In this document: piece after piece, positions 36,311 to 45,457 of the stretch
Layout: each line of letters opens with the position of its first letter
Numbering within the stretch: the stretch's first letter is position 1
DNA from: Moraxella osloensis
GTDB lineage: Bacteria > Pseudomonadota > Gammaproteobacteria > Pseudomonadales > Moraxellaceae
Reading direction: 5' to 3'
Length of the DNA stretch: 64,000 bases
NCBI RefSeq assembly: GCF_001553955.1
Contig: NZ_CP014234.1
Location: 1-64,000, forward strand
Program-made: the position numbers and the translations under genes
The notes under the pieces: model-generated
Seen by the model: the letters and a program-made list of their open reading frames with translations, nothing else
What the model was told of the DNA's origin: nothing
The model's database searches: none

Positions 36311-37522
36311 ATGAGTAGCAACCAATTTAATAAAAATGCTTCTAATAAGGTGGTAATTAATTTTAATAACCAACCGACTAATTTTGATGATGCTACGATT
36401 CCCAATCTGCCTGTGCAAGATGTGCCAATTATTGAAACGCCGCGTATCGCTGAAGCCGCCCAAACGTCAACGCTGCAAACACCTGCGACACCCCAATCTG
36501 TGTCACCAATGCCGCAAAGCCAACATCAAGGACAGCCTGCACCCACACAGCAGCCATCTGCCAGTGTTGCTGAGCCAAGCGCAGAGCCTGAACAAAAAGG
36601 CGGTTGGTTTAGCCGCATGAAGCAAGGCTTGTCAAAAAGTCGTAAAAATTTGACCGAAGGCTTAACCAATATTTTGATTGGGGGTAAAGAAATTGATGAT
36701 GAGCTACTTGAAGAAGTCGAAGACCAACTGTTGGTCGCCGACATTGGGGTAAATGCCACCAATCGCATTATCAAAAACTTGACCGAAGCCACTGCACGCG
36801 GCGATTTGATTTATTCGCATTCACTGTATAAAGCGCTACAAAAAGAACTAACCGATATCTTGACACCCAAAGTTGCACCACTGGTGGTGGATGCTAGTAC
36901 AAAACCGTTTGTCATCTTGGTCGTGGGGGTCAATGGCGTGGGTAAAACCACCACCATCGGTAAACTTGCCAAACGTCTGCAAGGCGAAGGCAAATCAGTG
37001 ATGTTGGCAGCGGGCGATACGTTCCGTGCGGCAGCCACCGAGCAATTGCAAGTTTGGGGGGAGCGCAATAATATCCCTGTTGTCGCCCAAGGTCATGGCT
37101 CAGACAGTGCCTCGGTGATTTTTGACGCCATTCAATCTGCCAAAGCCCGTGGCATTGACGTGCTGATTGCCGATACCGCAGGGCGCCTACAAAATAAAAC
37201 CAATTTGATGGAAGAGCTGAAAAAGGTGATTCGGGTCATGCAAAAAGCCGATCCGACAGCGCCGCATGAATCCATGATTGTGCTCGACGCGGGTACAGGA
37301 CAAAATGCCCTAAATCAAGTAGAAATCTTCAATGAAGCCGTGCCATTGACAGGCGTGACCGTGACCAAATTGGATGGTACGGCAAAAGGCGGCGTGGTAT
37401 TTAATATCGCTGAAAATACCAATGTGCCGATTCGTTTTATTGGCGTGGGTGAAAAAATTGATGATTTGCGCCCATTTCAAGCCGATGATTTTGTCAAAGC
37501 GCTATTTGAAAAAGATGAATAA
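36311..37522 (+). CDS. ftsY: Signal recognition particle receptor FtsY
   Basis: An SRP-receptor GTPase that targets ribosomes translating membrane proteins to SecYEG. About 403 residues: a Pro/Gln-rich variable A region (1-95), then the N domain (about 96-190) and G domain (190-400). G motifs: GVNGVGKTT (206-214), DTFRAAATEQL, DTAGR, TKLDGTAKGG and GVGEKIDDLRPF. The A region is less acidic than in E. coli. The open frame extends to a TTG at 36218, but the promoter lies within that extension; the ATG at 36311 has AGG at 7-nt spacing. ogt follows with almost no gap. Confidence 0.94.
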   Translation: MSSNQFNKNASNKVVINFNNQPTNFDDATIPNLPVQDVPIIETPRIAEAAQTSTLQTPATPQSVSPMPQSQHQGQPAPTQQPSASVAEPSAEPEQKGGWFSRMKQGLSKSRKNLTEGLTNILIGGKEIDDELLEEVEDQLLVADIGVNATNRIIKNLTEATARGDLIYSHSLYKALQKELTDILTPKVAPLVVDASTKPFVILVVGVNGVGKTTTIGKLAKRLQGEGKSVMLAAGDTFRAAATEQLQVWGERNNIPVVAQGHGSDSASVIFDAIQSAKARGIDVLIADTAGRLQNKTNLMEELKKVIRVMQKADPTAPHESMIVLDAGTGQNALNQVEIFNEAVPLTGVTVTKLDGTAKGGVVFNIAENTNVPIRFIGVGEKIDDLRPFQADDFVKALFEKDE

Positions 37523-37523
37523 C

Positions 37524-38057
37524 ATGATAATGACGTCTTATCAACTTGCGAAAAATTTGCCAACGGTTACGCTTGTGGCGCATCAAGGCTGTTTGATTGC
37601 GCTCGATTGGCATACGCAAAAGACTCATGACCTATTAGCTAAGCTCAAGGTAAAAGTAGCCGTCATGAATTCGGTAGCGTTAAGTCACTCGATTGATGCC
37701 GATGCAAAAGTGCTAGTAGAGACCATCACCCAGCTAAAAGAGTATCAGGTAGGTCAGCGACAAGTATTTGATATGCCCATAGCCATAGCCACAGGCACAC
37801 CCTTTCAGCAAAAAGTATGGCAAGCATTACGACAAATCCCTTACGGTCAAACAATCAGCTATGCCCAGCTTGCCAAACAAGTTGACAGCCCCAAAGGATT
37901 TCGCGCAGTCGCGCAGGCCAATGGTCGCAACCCACTAAGTCTCATCATTCCTTGCCATCGCGTGATTGCCAGCGATGGCAAATTGGGCGGTTACACCGGT
38001 GGGGTTGAGATTAAGCAAACATTGCTCGATATAGAGCAAGCAAGTTATCAGCGATAA
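37524..38057 (+). CDS. ogt: Methylated-DNA-protein cysteine methyltransferase
   Basis: A suicide DNA-repair protein that removes the alkyl group from O6-alkylguanine onto its own cysteine. The active site LIIPCHRVIASDGKLGGYTGG is complete, and the DNA-binding helix region PYGQTISYAQLA and the arginine-finger segment FRAVAQANGRNPL precede it. About 177 residues, the Ogt size. Possible starts are ATGs at 37515 (overlapping the ftsY stop), 37524 and 37530; none has a strong ribosome site, so translation is probably coupled to ftsY. I use 37524. Confidence 0.9.
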   Translation: MIMTSYQLAKNLPTVTLVAHQGCLIALDWHTQKTHDLLAKLKVKVAVMNSVALSHSIDADAKVLVETITQLKEYQVGQRQVFDMPIAIATGTPFQQKVWQALRQIPYGQTISYAQLAKQVDSPKGFRAVAQANGRNPLSLIIPCHRVIASDGKLGGYTGGVEIKQTLLDIEQASYQR

Positions 38058-38076
38058 ACAATAACCTAATGAGGCG

Positions 38077-40722
38077 TTATTCTTTATCATCTGCGTCTTT
38101 TTCTTCCCAAGTTTCTAAGCGTTCATAAATACGACCATAAACGGTATTTTTACGATATTTGCCTTTTTTGGTCATCTCATCCGGCGCCAGACCCGTCAAT
38201 AGATACATGGCTTCATTAACATGCTCTACAGCATAGATGGTAAATTTACCTGCCGTCACGCTATCGATGATATCTTGACGCAGCATCAATTGCGCCAAAT
38301 TGGCTTTGGGCACAATTACCCCTTGTTTACCCGTCAAGCCTTGCTCGACACACGCATCATAAAACCCGGCGATTTTGGCATTGACGCCGCCGACCGCTTG
38401 GACTTGACCAAATTGGTTCATCGATCCTGTAACCGCCAAGCTTTGATTAATTGGGGTTTGCGATAGGGCAGACAGCAGCGCGCAGGTTTCGGCTACTGTC
38501 GCGCTATCGCCATCGATACCGCCATAACTTTGTTCAAAAGCCAGCGATGCAGTAAAGTTGAGCGTGTGGTCTTCTGCAAACAGTGCTTTTAGGTAACTGC
38601 TCATAATCAGCACACCTTTGGCATGGATAGAGCCGCCTAAATCCACATCGCGCTCGATATCAACAATATCGGCGTGCGCGGCACTGTGATGCACTGACGC
38701 GGTCAATCGCGCAGGCATGCCAAACTCACTATCTGCGTAGCTGATGACTGTCAGCGCATTGATTTGACCAATCGCTTTGCCTTGGGTGCTAATCAGCTGT
38801 TGCCCTTTTTCTAGCTCTTGCCAGAACAATTGCCGTAAATAACCCGAGCGGTGGCGAATATCATCAATGGCTTGGCGGACATGGCTAGCGGTCACTGTGT
38901 TTTCAGGCGTAAGCTCTGTTTGATTGATGATAGCATGACGATTGGCTTCGAGTAATAGCTGCGCCAATCTGTCCCCATGTAGGCTTAGCTCATGCTGGTC
39001 TTCCGCTTGCTCACTAAGATAATCCAATAAACACGCCAACGCGGTGTTATCAAACGTTAGCAATTGATATTTGCTTATCATATCAGCAATTTTGGCGGTC
39101 ATCGCTTGTTCATTGGCGTGGCTGCGTACCACGCGATCATGAAAATCTGCACGGATTTTGAATACGGCATTAAATTCAGGCTCAAAATCTAACAGGTCAT
39201 AATACAAGTCTGGCTCACCGAGTAAAATGACTTTGACATCAAGCTTAATCGGTTGTGGCTCAAGGCTGATACTGCCGGTCAGTGTCAGCATTTGCTCAAG
39301 GCTCGACATTTTGATTTGGCGGCTTTGCAGCGCGCGTTTGAGACCTTGCCACGCATACGGATATTCAAGCAAATTAGTTGCTTCAAGCACCAAATAACCG
39401 CCATTGGCACGATGCAGTGAACCGGCGCGAATCAGACTGACATCCGTTGACACGGTACCCAAATGGGTAATTTGCTCGACATGACCGAGTAAATTTAAAT
39501 GGGTGGGTAAGTCTTCAAACACAATCGGTGCGCCTTGATCGGGCGCATGGCTTGCAATCACATTGACAAAATAGCGCGCTGGCAATGGCGAAAAATGGCT
39601 GGGCAAAAACTCTTCATCATCTTCATTGATGATTCGTTCTACATGATTGACGATATCGTCATGCACGTCTTGCAAATACTTACGAACCTTTGGTAAGTCT
39701 TGATACTTGTCAAATAACGGCTCCATCAGAGGTTTTAAGGTACGCCGAGTCAATGAATGGTGTAGCGCTTGTAAGGTGTGATTGGCTTCATCTTCAATTT
39801 GCTCAAGCTCAACGGTCAGTTGGCTTAAGCGTTTTTGCATGTGGTTCTTATCTTGATAGTTGGCAACATACGGCGACTTTGGGGTTAAGCCAAAGCTGGC
39901 TTGATTGGTTGCGCTCGAGGTATTATTAGAGGCGCTAGAGGTTTGATTGGCTTTAAGTGGTAAAACTGGCGCTTTGCCACTGGATTTTTGGCGACCCAAT
40001 TTATTAGCAGGTTTGATTGATAAATAACCATCGCTTGGCTCGATATCATTGTCATTGTCATTGCCATCGGCTCGGTTGTCACTAAAATCAGATTTGATAA
40101 AAATCGGTTTGTTGTCCGAAGGTCGTAGCGCCAATGCAAGTGAATACTGTTTGCCTTCTTCATGCAGCGCATGATAGATCTGTTCTTCACGAAGGCTAAT
40201 TTCATTCTTTATCGCTTCTACTTTACTTTGATAGTGCTCACTGCGAAAACGCTGATTGAGCTGACGCTTGGTGGTTAGCCAAAAGGTTTTGACATCTTCC
40301 GCTAATTGCTTGCCCATGCCAGCAGGCAGGTCAAGCGCAATCGGGGTGCGCGCATCAACAAAATTATGCACATACACCCAGTCATTGGGCGTGGGTTTTT
40401 GTTTGGCGTGTGCTTGTAGCAGGCGAGTGATTAAGGTGCGTTTGCCCAGTCCGTTTTCACCTGCAGCAAAGATATGATAACCATTGGCATTGATATCAAG
40501 CGCAGTGGCAATCGCTTTACAGGCGCGCTCTTGCCCAAAGCCAATCTTAAGGGTTTTGGTATGGTTGCTATCTTTTGGTAAGGTCGCTGGGTCGGTATAA
40601 CGGCGCAAGTGCGAGATTGCAACAGGCTGTAAATTGTCAGATTTGATGGTATCGGTAATGATAGAAGAGGATTTTGAAGTCACAGCGGTAGTACGAACAG
40701 ATTTTGCAAGGGTATTTTTCAT
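38077..40722 (-). CDS. Lon-like ATP-dependent protease (LonB/YcbZ type)
   Basis: An 881-residue S16 protease with an N-terminal AAA-type ATPase region and a C-terminal Lon proteolytic domain (about 610-840). Walker A is AAGENGLGKRT at about 75-85. The catalytic serine is in GGIDGDSATVAETCALLSAL and the lysine in VQAVGGVNAKIAGFYDAC. A low-complexity insertion of about 80 residues (about 205-290, rich in D, N, S and K) splits the ATPase region, and DNA in this stretch is repetitive. It resembles E. coli YcbZ/LonC more than the classical Lon. The ribosome site is weak. It is convergent with ogt, only 19 bp apart. Confidence 0.9.
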   Translation of the reverse strand: MKNTLAKSVRTTAVTSKSSSIITDTIKSDNLQPVAISHLRRYTDPATLPKDSNHTKTLKIGFGQERACKAIATALDINANGYHIFAAGENGLGKRTLITRLLQAHAKQKPTPNDWVYVHNFVDARTPIALDLPAGMGKQLAEDVKTFWLTTKRQLNQRFRSEHYQSKVEAIKNEISLREEQIYHALHEEGKQYSLALALRPSDNKPIFIKSDFSDNRADGNDNDNDIEPSDGYLSIKPANKLGRQKSSGKAPVLPLKANQTSSASNNTSSATNQASFGLTPKSPYVANYQDKNHMQKRLSQLTVELEQIEDEANHTLQALHHSLTRRTLKPLMEPLFDKYQDLPKVRKYLQDVHDDIVNHVERIINEDDEEFLPSHFSPLPARYFVNVIASHAPDQGAPIVFEDLPTHLNLLGHVEQITHLGTVSTDVSLIRAGSLHRANGGYLVLEATNLLEYPYAWQGLKRALQSRQIKMSSLEQMLTLTGSISLEPQPIKLDVKVILLGEPDLYYDLLDFEPEFNAVFKIRADFHDRVVRSHANEQAMTAKIADMISKYQLLTFDNTALACLLDYLSEQAEDQHELSLHGDRLAQLLLEANRHAIINQTELTPENTVTASHVRQAIDDIRHRSGYLRQLFWQELEKGQQLISTQGKAIGQINALTVISYADSEFGMPARLTASVHHSAAHADIVDIERDVDLGGSIHAKGVLIMSSYLKALFAEDHTLNFTASLAFEQSYGGIDGDSATVAETCALLSALSQTPINQSLAVTGSMNQFGQVQAVGGVNAKIAGFYDACVEQGLTGKQGVIVPKANLAQLMLRQDIIDSVTAGKFTIYAVEHVNEAMYLLTGLAPDEMTKKGKYRKNTVYGRIYERLETWEEKDADDKE

Positions 40723-41019
40723 AAAACAAGTTTCATCAACACATTAAAAAGCGGTAGTGGGAAAGATAAACAGTGACAGTTATAGTGACAGTGCTTAGGG
40801 TCTGAAGTCTAAGCTTTAGGGTCACTTATAGTTAACAGATAGGTTTTGGTAAGTGGTAATAAAGTATCAGTATGATGTGGTTTTTTGTTGATAAAATCAA
40901 TGGCTATTTTTTCGCGAATCGTTGCCTTAAGGTTTCAGCCGCAGTAATATAAAAGTTGATGGGTAAGTATTTGCTAAGATAATATATTGACGCTTAACAC
41001 AATCGTTTGAGACAACAAC

Positions 41020-42618
41020 ATGGCTAAAACAGAAAACGGATTTATTTTAGCGCTGGATCAGGGCACTACATCAAGCCGCAGTATCATCTTTGATAACCAA
41101 TTAACACCCATCGCCATCGCCCAAAAGCCGCTTAATATCATCACCCCAAAATCCGGGTTTATCGAGCAAAATGCCAATGACATCTGGCAAACCCAAATTA
41201 GTACCGCCCAAGAAGTGATTGCCAAAGCAGGATTGTTGGCGACAGATATTTCAGCCATCGGTATCACCAACCAACGTGAGACCACCATAATTTGGCATAA
41301 AAAGACCGGTAAGCCTGTCGCACCCGCCATTGTCTGGCAAGATAGACGTACCCATCAGTGGTGCAGAGACTGGCGTGATAAAGGCTTTGATGCCAAAATC
41401 CAACAAATTACCGGACTACGTATAGATCCGTATTTTAGTGCCAGCAAAATCGTATGGCTGTTAAACCAAAACCCTAAGCTTCGCCAACAAGCGCTATCAG
41501 GTGAGTTGGCTTTTGGTACCGTGGATAGTTGGCTACTGTTTAACATGACAGGCGAGCATAGCATTGATATCACCAACGCCTCACGCACCATGCTGATGTC
41601 TTTGCAAACAGGTGACTGGTCTGAGGAGTTATTGGATTTATTTGATATTCCCAAAACCATGTTACCTACCATCAAGCCATCGGATGGCGATTTTGGGGTC
41701 ACCAAACAAGGGATGTTTGGCAAACAAATCCCAGTCACGGCAGTGCTAGGCGATCAGCAAGCGGCATTGTATGGGCAAGGATGTAACCGTGCTGGCATGG
41801 CAAAATCCACCTATGGCACCGGCTGTTTTTTATTAATGAATACCGGCGATAAGCCCTGTGCCAGTCATCAGCAATTACTTACCACCGTCGCTTGGCAAAC
41901 CACAGAGGCAAATCACACTCGTCAACCTAACCGGCATGAACCCTCAGGTAAATTGCCCAACTTGTTAAAACCTTTACAAAATTTACAACGACATAAAAAA
42001 ACAAGCGTCACGCAAACACAATATGCGCTTGAAGGCAGCGTGTTTATGGCAGGTGCCATCGTGCAGTGGCTACGCGATAACTTAGGTATGATAGCGCGCA
42101 GTGAGGACGTTGAAACCTTAGCGGCGCAAGTACCAGATAGCCAAGGAGTGACCCTAATTCCTGCTTTTACGGGGCTTGGCGCACCTTACTGGCGAGCAGA
42201 TGCTACCGCAAGACTTATCGGGCTGACACGCGGTACTACCAAAGCGCATATCGCTAGAGCCGCCTTAGAAGCGATTGCGCTGCAAGCCTATGATGTGTTA
42301 ATCGCCATGCAAAAAGATAGCCCTGTGCCATTGCACGAACTGCGCGTGGATGGGGGCGCTGCCAATAATAATATTTTAATGCAATTTCAAGCCGATATAC
42401 TCAATGTCCCTGTGCTGCGACCGACGACCACTGAGAGTACCGCAAAAGGGGTGGCATTATTGGCAGGGCAAGCGGTGGGGCTATATGATGACTCTAGCAT
42501 TGGTGAAAGTTGGCAGTTAGACCGTATCTTTGAGCCTAAGATGGCATTGTCTGAGCGCCAAGCCATCGTTGAGCGTTGGCAGTTTTATATCAATCAACTA
42601 TTAAACGAACAAAATTAA
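41020..42618 (+). CDS. glpK: Glycerol kinase
   Basis: Phosphorylates glycerol to glycerol-3-phosphate with ATP. Clear FGGY-family signatures: LALDQGTTSSRSIIF at the start, GITNQRETTIIW, WQDRRT, GDQQAALYGQG and the C-terminal LRVDGGAANNNILMQFQADI. At 532 residues it is about 30-35 longer than usual. The excess is a single polar insertion at about 293-334 (QTTEANHTRQPNR through KKTSVTQTQ) between LLTTVAW and YALEGSVFMAG. No glpF or glpD is adjacent. The palindromic element shortly downstream may serve as its 3' end. Confidence 0.94.
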   Translation: MAKTENGFILALDQGTTSSRSIIFDNQLTPIAIAQKPLNIITPKSGFIEQNANDIWQTQISTAQEVIAKAGLLATDISAIGITNQRETTIIWHKKTGKPVAPAIVWQDRRTHQWCRDWRDKGFDAKIQQITGLRIDPYFSASKIVWLLNQNPKLRQQALSGELAFGTVDSWLLFNMTGEHSIDITNASRTMLMSLQTGDWSEELLDLFDIPKTMLPTIKPSDGDFGVTKQGMFGKQIPVTAVLGDQQAALYGQGCNRAGMAKSTYGTGCFLLMNTGDKPCASHQQLLTTVAWQTTEANHTRQPNRHEPSGKLPNLLKPLQNLQRHKKTSVTQTQYALEGSVFMAGAIVQWLRDNLGMIARSEDVETLAAQVPDSQGVTLIPAFTGLGAPYWRADATARLIGLTRGTTKAHIARAALEAIALQAYDVLIAMQKDSPVPLHELRVDGGAANNNILMQFQADILNVPVLRPTTTESTAKGVALLAGQAVGLYDDSSIGESWQLDRIFEPKMALSERQAIVERWQFYINQLLNEQN

Positions 42619-42651
42619 AGCAAGAAAATCATTAACACAGCTCTAAACAAC

Positions 42652-42826
42652 TAGGGCGTGTCCCTAATTCGGAACAAAGTATTTTTAATGGCCTAAAAAT
42701 GCCTAAATCTGGCAAAACTGCGTTAAATTGTTTGACAATATTCCAATATTATCTGCACAATTTGCCTTGTTTTGCTGGCGATTTAGTCTATTTTTAGCCT
42801 CATTATCCAAATAGGGACACGCCCTA
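42652..42826. mobile_element. MITE-like palindromic element
   Basis: The ends are perfect 15-bp inverted repeats, TAGGGCGTGTCCCTA and TAGGGACACGCCCTA. The inner parts are also broadly self-complementary (GGCCTAAAAAT against ATTTTTAGCCT, TAAATC and CAAAAC blocks), so nearly the whole 175 bp folds on itself. If the outer TA is the duplicated target, the element is 171 bp, as expected for a non-autonomous relative of a TA-targeting (IS630/Tc1-type) transposon. It encodes no transposase. No second copy is visible in the window. Confidence 0.65.
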
Positions 42827-43166
42827 ACAATAATGTAAAAACAAATAGTTAACTGTATGAAAAATTTTTTTAAAGACTCGACACGAGAGTGATTTTCGTT
42901 AGCAATTAAATGCATTAAGTAAAAAAAGCACTTTATGTACCCAATTTTTAAACAATGCTTAAAAATATCAGCAAATTTTGGCTAAAAAAAGTGATTTTTA
43001 GTGTGGAAATCGACTAAAAAAATGTATAATGCTGCAAAATTCGACACTGTGTTGGCATTGATAATGCTAATGACAGTTGCGATGATAGATAAAAGTTACG
43101 AAATTTTTTTGGACAAGGTTGGCGCAAAGCAGGGATAACTGGTAACTAAACATTAAGGATATGACA
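42827..43166. other. AT-rich spacer before the EEP-family gene
   Basis: No gene seen. TATAAT at 43025-43030, preceded directly by TG, is a candidate -10 for the downstream operon; the -35 is weak. The leader from there to the gene is about 130 nt. Confidence 0.4.
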
Positions 43167-44174
43167 GTGGACAATCAATTTGTTATCGCTACGGCAAATC
43201 TACTCAACTTTGCACTGCCCAATCGGGTTTTTTATCGAAACCAAGATGGGTATACGCCAAAGCAATATCAACAAAAGATTAATGCACTTGCCCCCATTTT
43301 TCGGCAATTGCAAGCTGATATCATTGGTTGCCAAGAAATTTGGGATGAGCAAGCACTCATTGACTTATGTCATGCAGCCGGTCTCAATGACTATCACGTC
43401 ACTGTGCCGTTAGCCAGTAATCAAGCAGACAGTCCATTAACCCAAGGACGAGGCGCAGTTGGCACCCCGAGCGTAGGCTTGGTATCGCGTTTTGAGATTA
43501 TTAACACCCAATTGCTCACGCAGATGCCGGCGATTGCGTTGTTGGACGTTCCTGATGTTGGGCTTTATCAACAATTTAATCGCCCTCCGCTGATTGCCGA
43601 CATCAGATTGCCAAATGGCATGCTGGTCACCGTGATTGTGGCGCATCTAAAAAGTAAACGCCCTGAGTTTTTAGAAAACGCGCAAGGCGAGCCGTTAGAA
43701 GATCGCAATGATCCGCTAATTCGAGTCCGCGCCAAGCTGCGCAGTCTTTGTATGCGGGCGGCGGAAGCGGCAGGCATTCGCCAAGTGGTCATCGAAAAGC
43801 TGTCGCACAACAACCATCCGCTGATTTTGTTAGGGGATATGAATGATGTGATGCAAAGTGTCACTTGTCAGCTTTTAAGCGAATCGGGCGAAGTATTTTA
43901 TGATAAGTCGATGCGCGATATCGTGCTGTATGATGCCTCTACGGTACAAAGCCGTATGCACTGGCTCAAAGATGTAGCCTACACCCATATCCACCAAGGT
44001 ATGCCAGAAGTGCTTGACCAGATTTTGGTATCTGAACAGTTTTTAGCTGATAGTAAATTTAACATCGGCGAAGTATTACAAGTTGATTATTTTAACGATC
44101 ATCTCAAATTTATTGTAGAACAACGCCCAACCGATCATGGATTGGTGCGGGCACAAATTAAACTTTATTCATAA
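43167..44174 (+). CDS. Endonuclease/exonuclease/phosphatase (EEP) family protein
   Basis: About 335 residues with the metal-dependent EEP fold shared by exonuclease III, DNase I and sphingomyelinases. Catalytic landmarks in order: N in ATANLLNF, E in IGCQEIWDE, H in VAHLKSKRPEF, D and N in LLGDMNDVMQ, D in LDQILVSEQF, and the final DH in PTDHGLV. There is no signal peptide, so it is probably cytoplasmic. The ATG at 43161 is only 1 nt from AAGGA, while the GTG at 43167 has 7-nt spacing, so the GTG is preferred. Substrate is unknown (nucleic acid or phosphoester). It is followed 20 bp later by a TetR gene. Confidence 0.85.
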   Translation: MDNQFVIATANLLNFALPNRVFYRNQDGYTPKQYQQKINALAPIFRQLQADIIGCQEIWDEQALIDLCHAAGLNDYHVTVPLASNQADSPLTQGRGAVGTPSVGLVSRFEIINTQLLTQMPAIALLDVPDVGLYQQFNRPPLIADIRLPNGMLVTVIVAHLKSKRPEFLENAQGEPLEDRNDPLIRVRAKLRSLCMRAAEAAGIRQVVIEKLSHNNHPLILLGDMNDVMQSVTCQLLSESGEVFYDKSMRDIVLYDASTVQSRMHWLKDVAYTHIHQGMPEVLDQILVSEQFLADSKFNIGEVLQVDYFNDHLKFIVEQRPTDHGLVRAQIKLYS

Positions 44175-44194
44175 TCAGTCGATAGAGAGGAAAT

Positions 44195-44884
44195 ATGTCA
44201 AGCGCTTATGATGAAAAAATTGAGGATGTGTTGGTGGACTCTGAGCTCGCTCGCCGCTTAGTCCCTAACAAATTCAAGTTCACTAGCCAGCAAGGTCGTT
44301 TGCGTCGCCAAAAATTATTAGCCGCTGCCAAAGAGTTGAGCGCGACCCGACCTGTCAGTGAGATTAGTTTGGCTGATGTGTGTGAACGAGCGGACATTCC
44401 CAGAGCCTCGGCATATCACTTCTTCCCAAACGTTGAAGCGATTTTTTTGGCATTGCGTTTTTTAAATGCAATAGAAATTTTTAACAAGCTTGAAAAAGTC
44501 GATGCCAAACAATTTAGTCGCTGGCAGGCTTATATCACCGCAGTCATTGAGACAGGCGTTGATATTATTCAATCTGATTTAACGGTTGCCCGTTTGATTT
44601 ATGAGACCAATACCCCAGATTTTGAGGGCAATGCCTTTGGTAGTGAAATCGAAAAAAGCCTCGCCCAAATGGTGTATGATAAGTTGTCTGAGCATTATAA
44701 AATGCCGGCTTTAGAAACCATTCATCAGCAATTGTTAGTCGCATACGGTATCATCAATGGTATTTTTATTTTAGCTTATCGCTCAGAAAAAGAAATTACC
44801 GATACCTATCGCCAAGAAGCGATTACAGCGGTGATTGCTTATCTACGTTGTTATTTACCTGAAAATTTGCCAAAAAACGGCTAG
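44195..44884 (+). CDS. TetR/AcrR-family regulator
   Basis: A 229-residue repressor-type protein. The N-terminal helix-turn-helix lies at about 40-85 (LSATRPVSEISLADVCERAD, then IPRASAYHFFPNVEAIFLAL), and the C-terminal helical ligand domain is variable. There are about 30 extra residues before the DNA-binding domain. A GAGG site lies before the ATG, and it follows the EEP gene by 20 bp, so it is likely co-transcribed and may autoregulate that pair. Ligand unknown. Confidence 0.88.
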   Translation: MSSAYDEKIEDVLVDSELARRLVPNKFKFTSQQGRLRRQKLLAAAKELSATRPVSEISLADVCERADIPRASAYHFFPNVEAIFLALRFLNAIEIFNKLEKVDAKQFSRWQAYITAVIETGVDIIQSDLTVARLIYETNTPDFEGNAFGSEIEKSLAQMVYDKLSEHYKMPALETIHQQLLVAYGIINGIFILAYRSEKEITDTYRQEAITAVIAYLRCYLPENLPKNG

Positions 44885-44932
44885 TTTTATAACCTACTAG
44901 GGTTATAACCGATAGCCAATAAAATAGGCAAT

Positions 44933-44962
44933 AAAAAACCCATCAGCGAGATGGGTTTTTTT
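44933..44962. terminator. Bidirectional terminator
   Basis: AAAACCCATC pairs with GATGGGTTTT around a 5-nt loop, with an A-run on the left and a T-run on the right. It ends the TetR gene and the convergent entericidin-type gene. Confidence 0.9.
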
Positions 44963-44984
44963 ACTTAAACAGAGAATCTACGAT

Positions 44985-45040
44985 TAGATTTTGTTTTCAG
45001 TTTTTTGTGCGGTAGATTTTGTTTTCAGTTTTTTGTGCGG
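44985..45040. repeat. Perfect 28-bp tandem duplication at the entericidin 3' end
   Basis: The 28-bp unit beginning TAGATTTTGTTTTCAG and ending GTGCGG occurs twice head to tail without a mismatch (44985-45012 and 45013-45040). Its length is not a multiple of three, so it changes the reading frame and the end of the overlapping minus-strand gene. Confidence 0.9.
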
Positions 45041-45152
45041 TATTGGTTACTGCGCCACCTGTTTTTGATACGTCATTACCAAAACCTTTGATTGTATTAC
45101 AACCTGTGACAGCAAACATAACAACGATTGATGCAGCGATTAATTTTTTCAT
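44997..45152 (-). CDS. Entericidin-type small lipoprotein
   Basis: A 51-residue lipoprotein that begins MKKLIAASIVVMFAVTGC; the lipobox VTGC puts the lipidated cysteine at 18. The mature part has the entericidin pattern NTIKGFGNDVSKTGGAV followed by TNTAQKTENKI. In enteric bacteria EcnA and EcnB form an antidote/toxin pair; only one such gene is present here. GAGGA lies 8 nt before the ATG and a shared terminator follows. The last five residues (YRTKN) come from a 28-bp tandem duplication; without it the frame would stop directly after KTENKI. It is also the only sizeable reading on this strand, antisense to a spurious 71-codon forward frame. Confidence 0.85.
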   Translation of the reverse strand: MKKLIAASIVVMFAVTGCNTIKGFGNDVSKTGGAVTNTAQKTENKIYRTKN

Positions 45153-45457
45153 TTTAAATTTCCTCAGATATATCCATTATTTTTTAACAGTTTTTAACTA
45201 CCAGGTTAAATCATGCGACTTTATTGATTCATAGAAGATTGGTTCATAGAAGTTAAAATAAAGTAAAACATGCTTGGTAGAGCCATGGTAATGCAGGTTA
45301 GTCTAACGTCGCTATAGCGTTAATGTAACCAAAACTATCAAGTTGTAAAAAAAACTTAAATTTACGCAATAAGTATAGTTTTTTTGTAAATTAATCTTCG
45401 CATTTAGCGCTTTTTTATTTCAATCTGTTTTATTTTAATTTGGTTAAGGATGTCGAC

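Noticed and set aside
42703-42915. 70-codon minus-strand frame over the palindromic element
   Set aside because: It lies mostly in the inverted-repeat DNA, has no ribosome site and resembles no protein.
45019-45234. 71-codon forward frame
   Set aside because: It runs opposite to the entericidin-type lipoprotein gene, which has a proper start, ribosome site, lipobox and terminator on the other strand.
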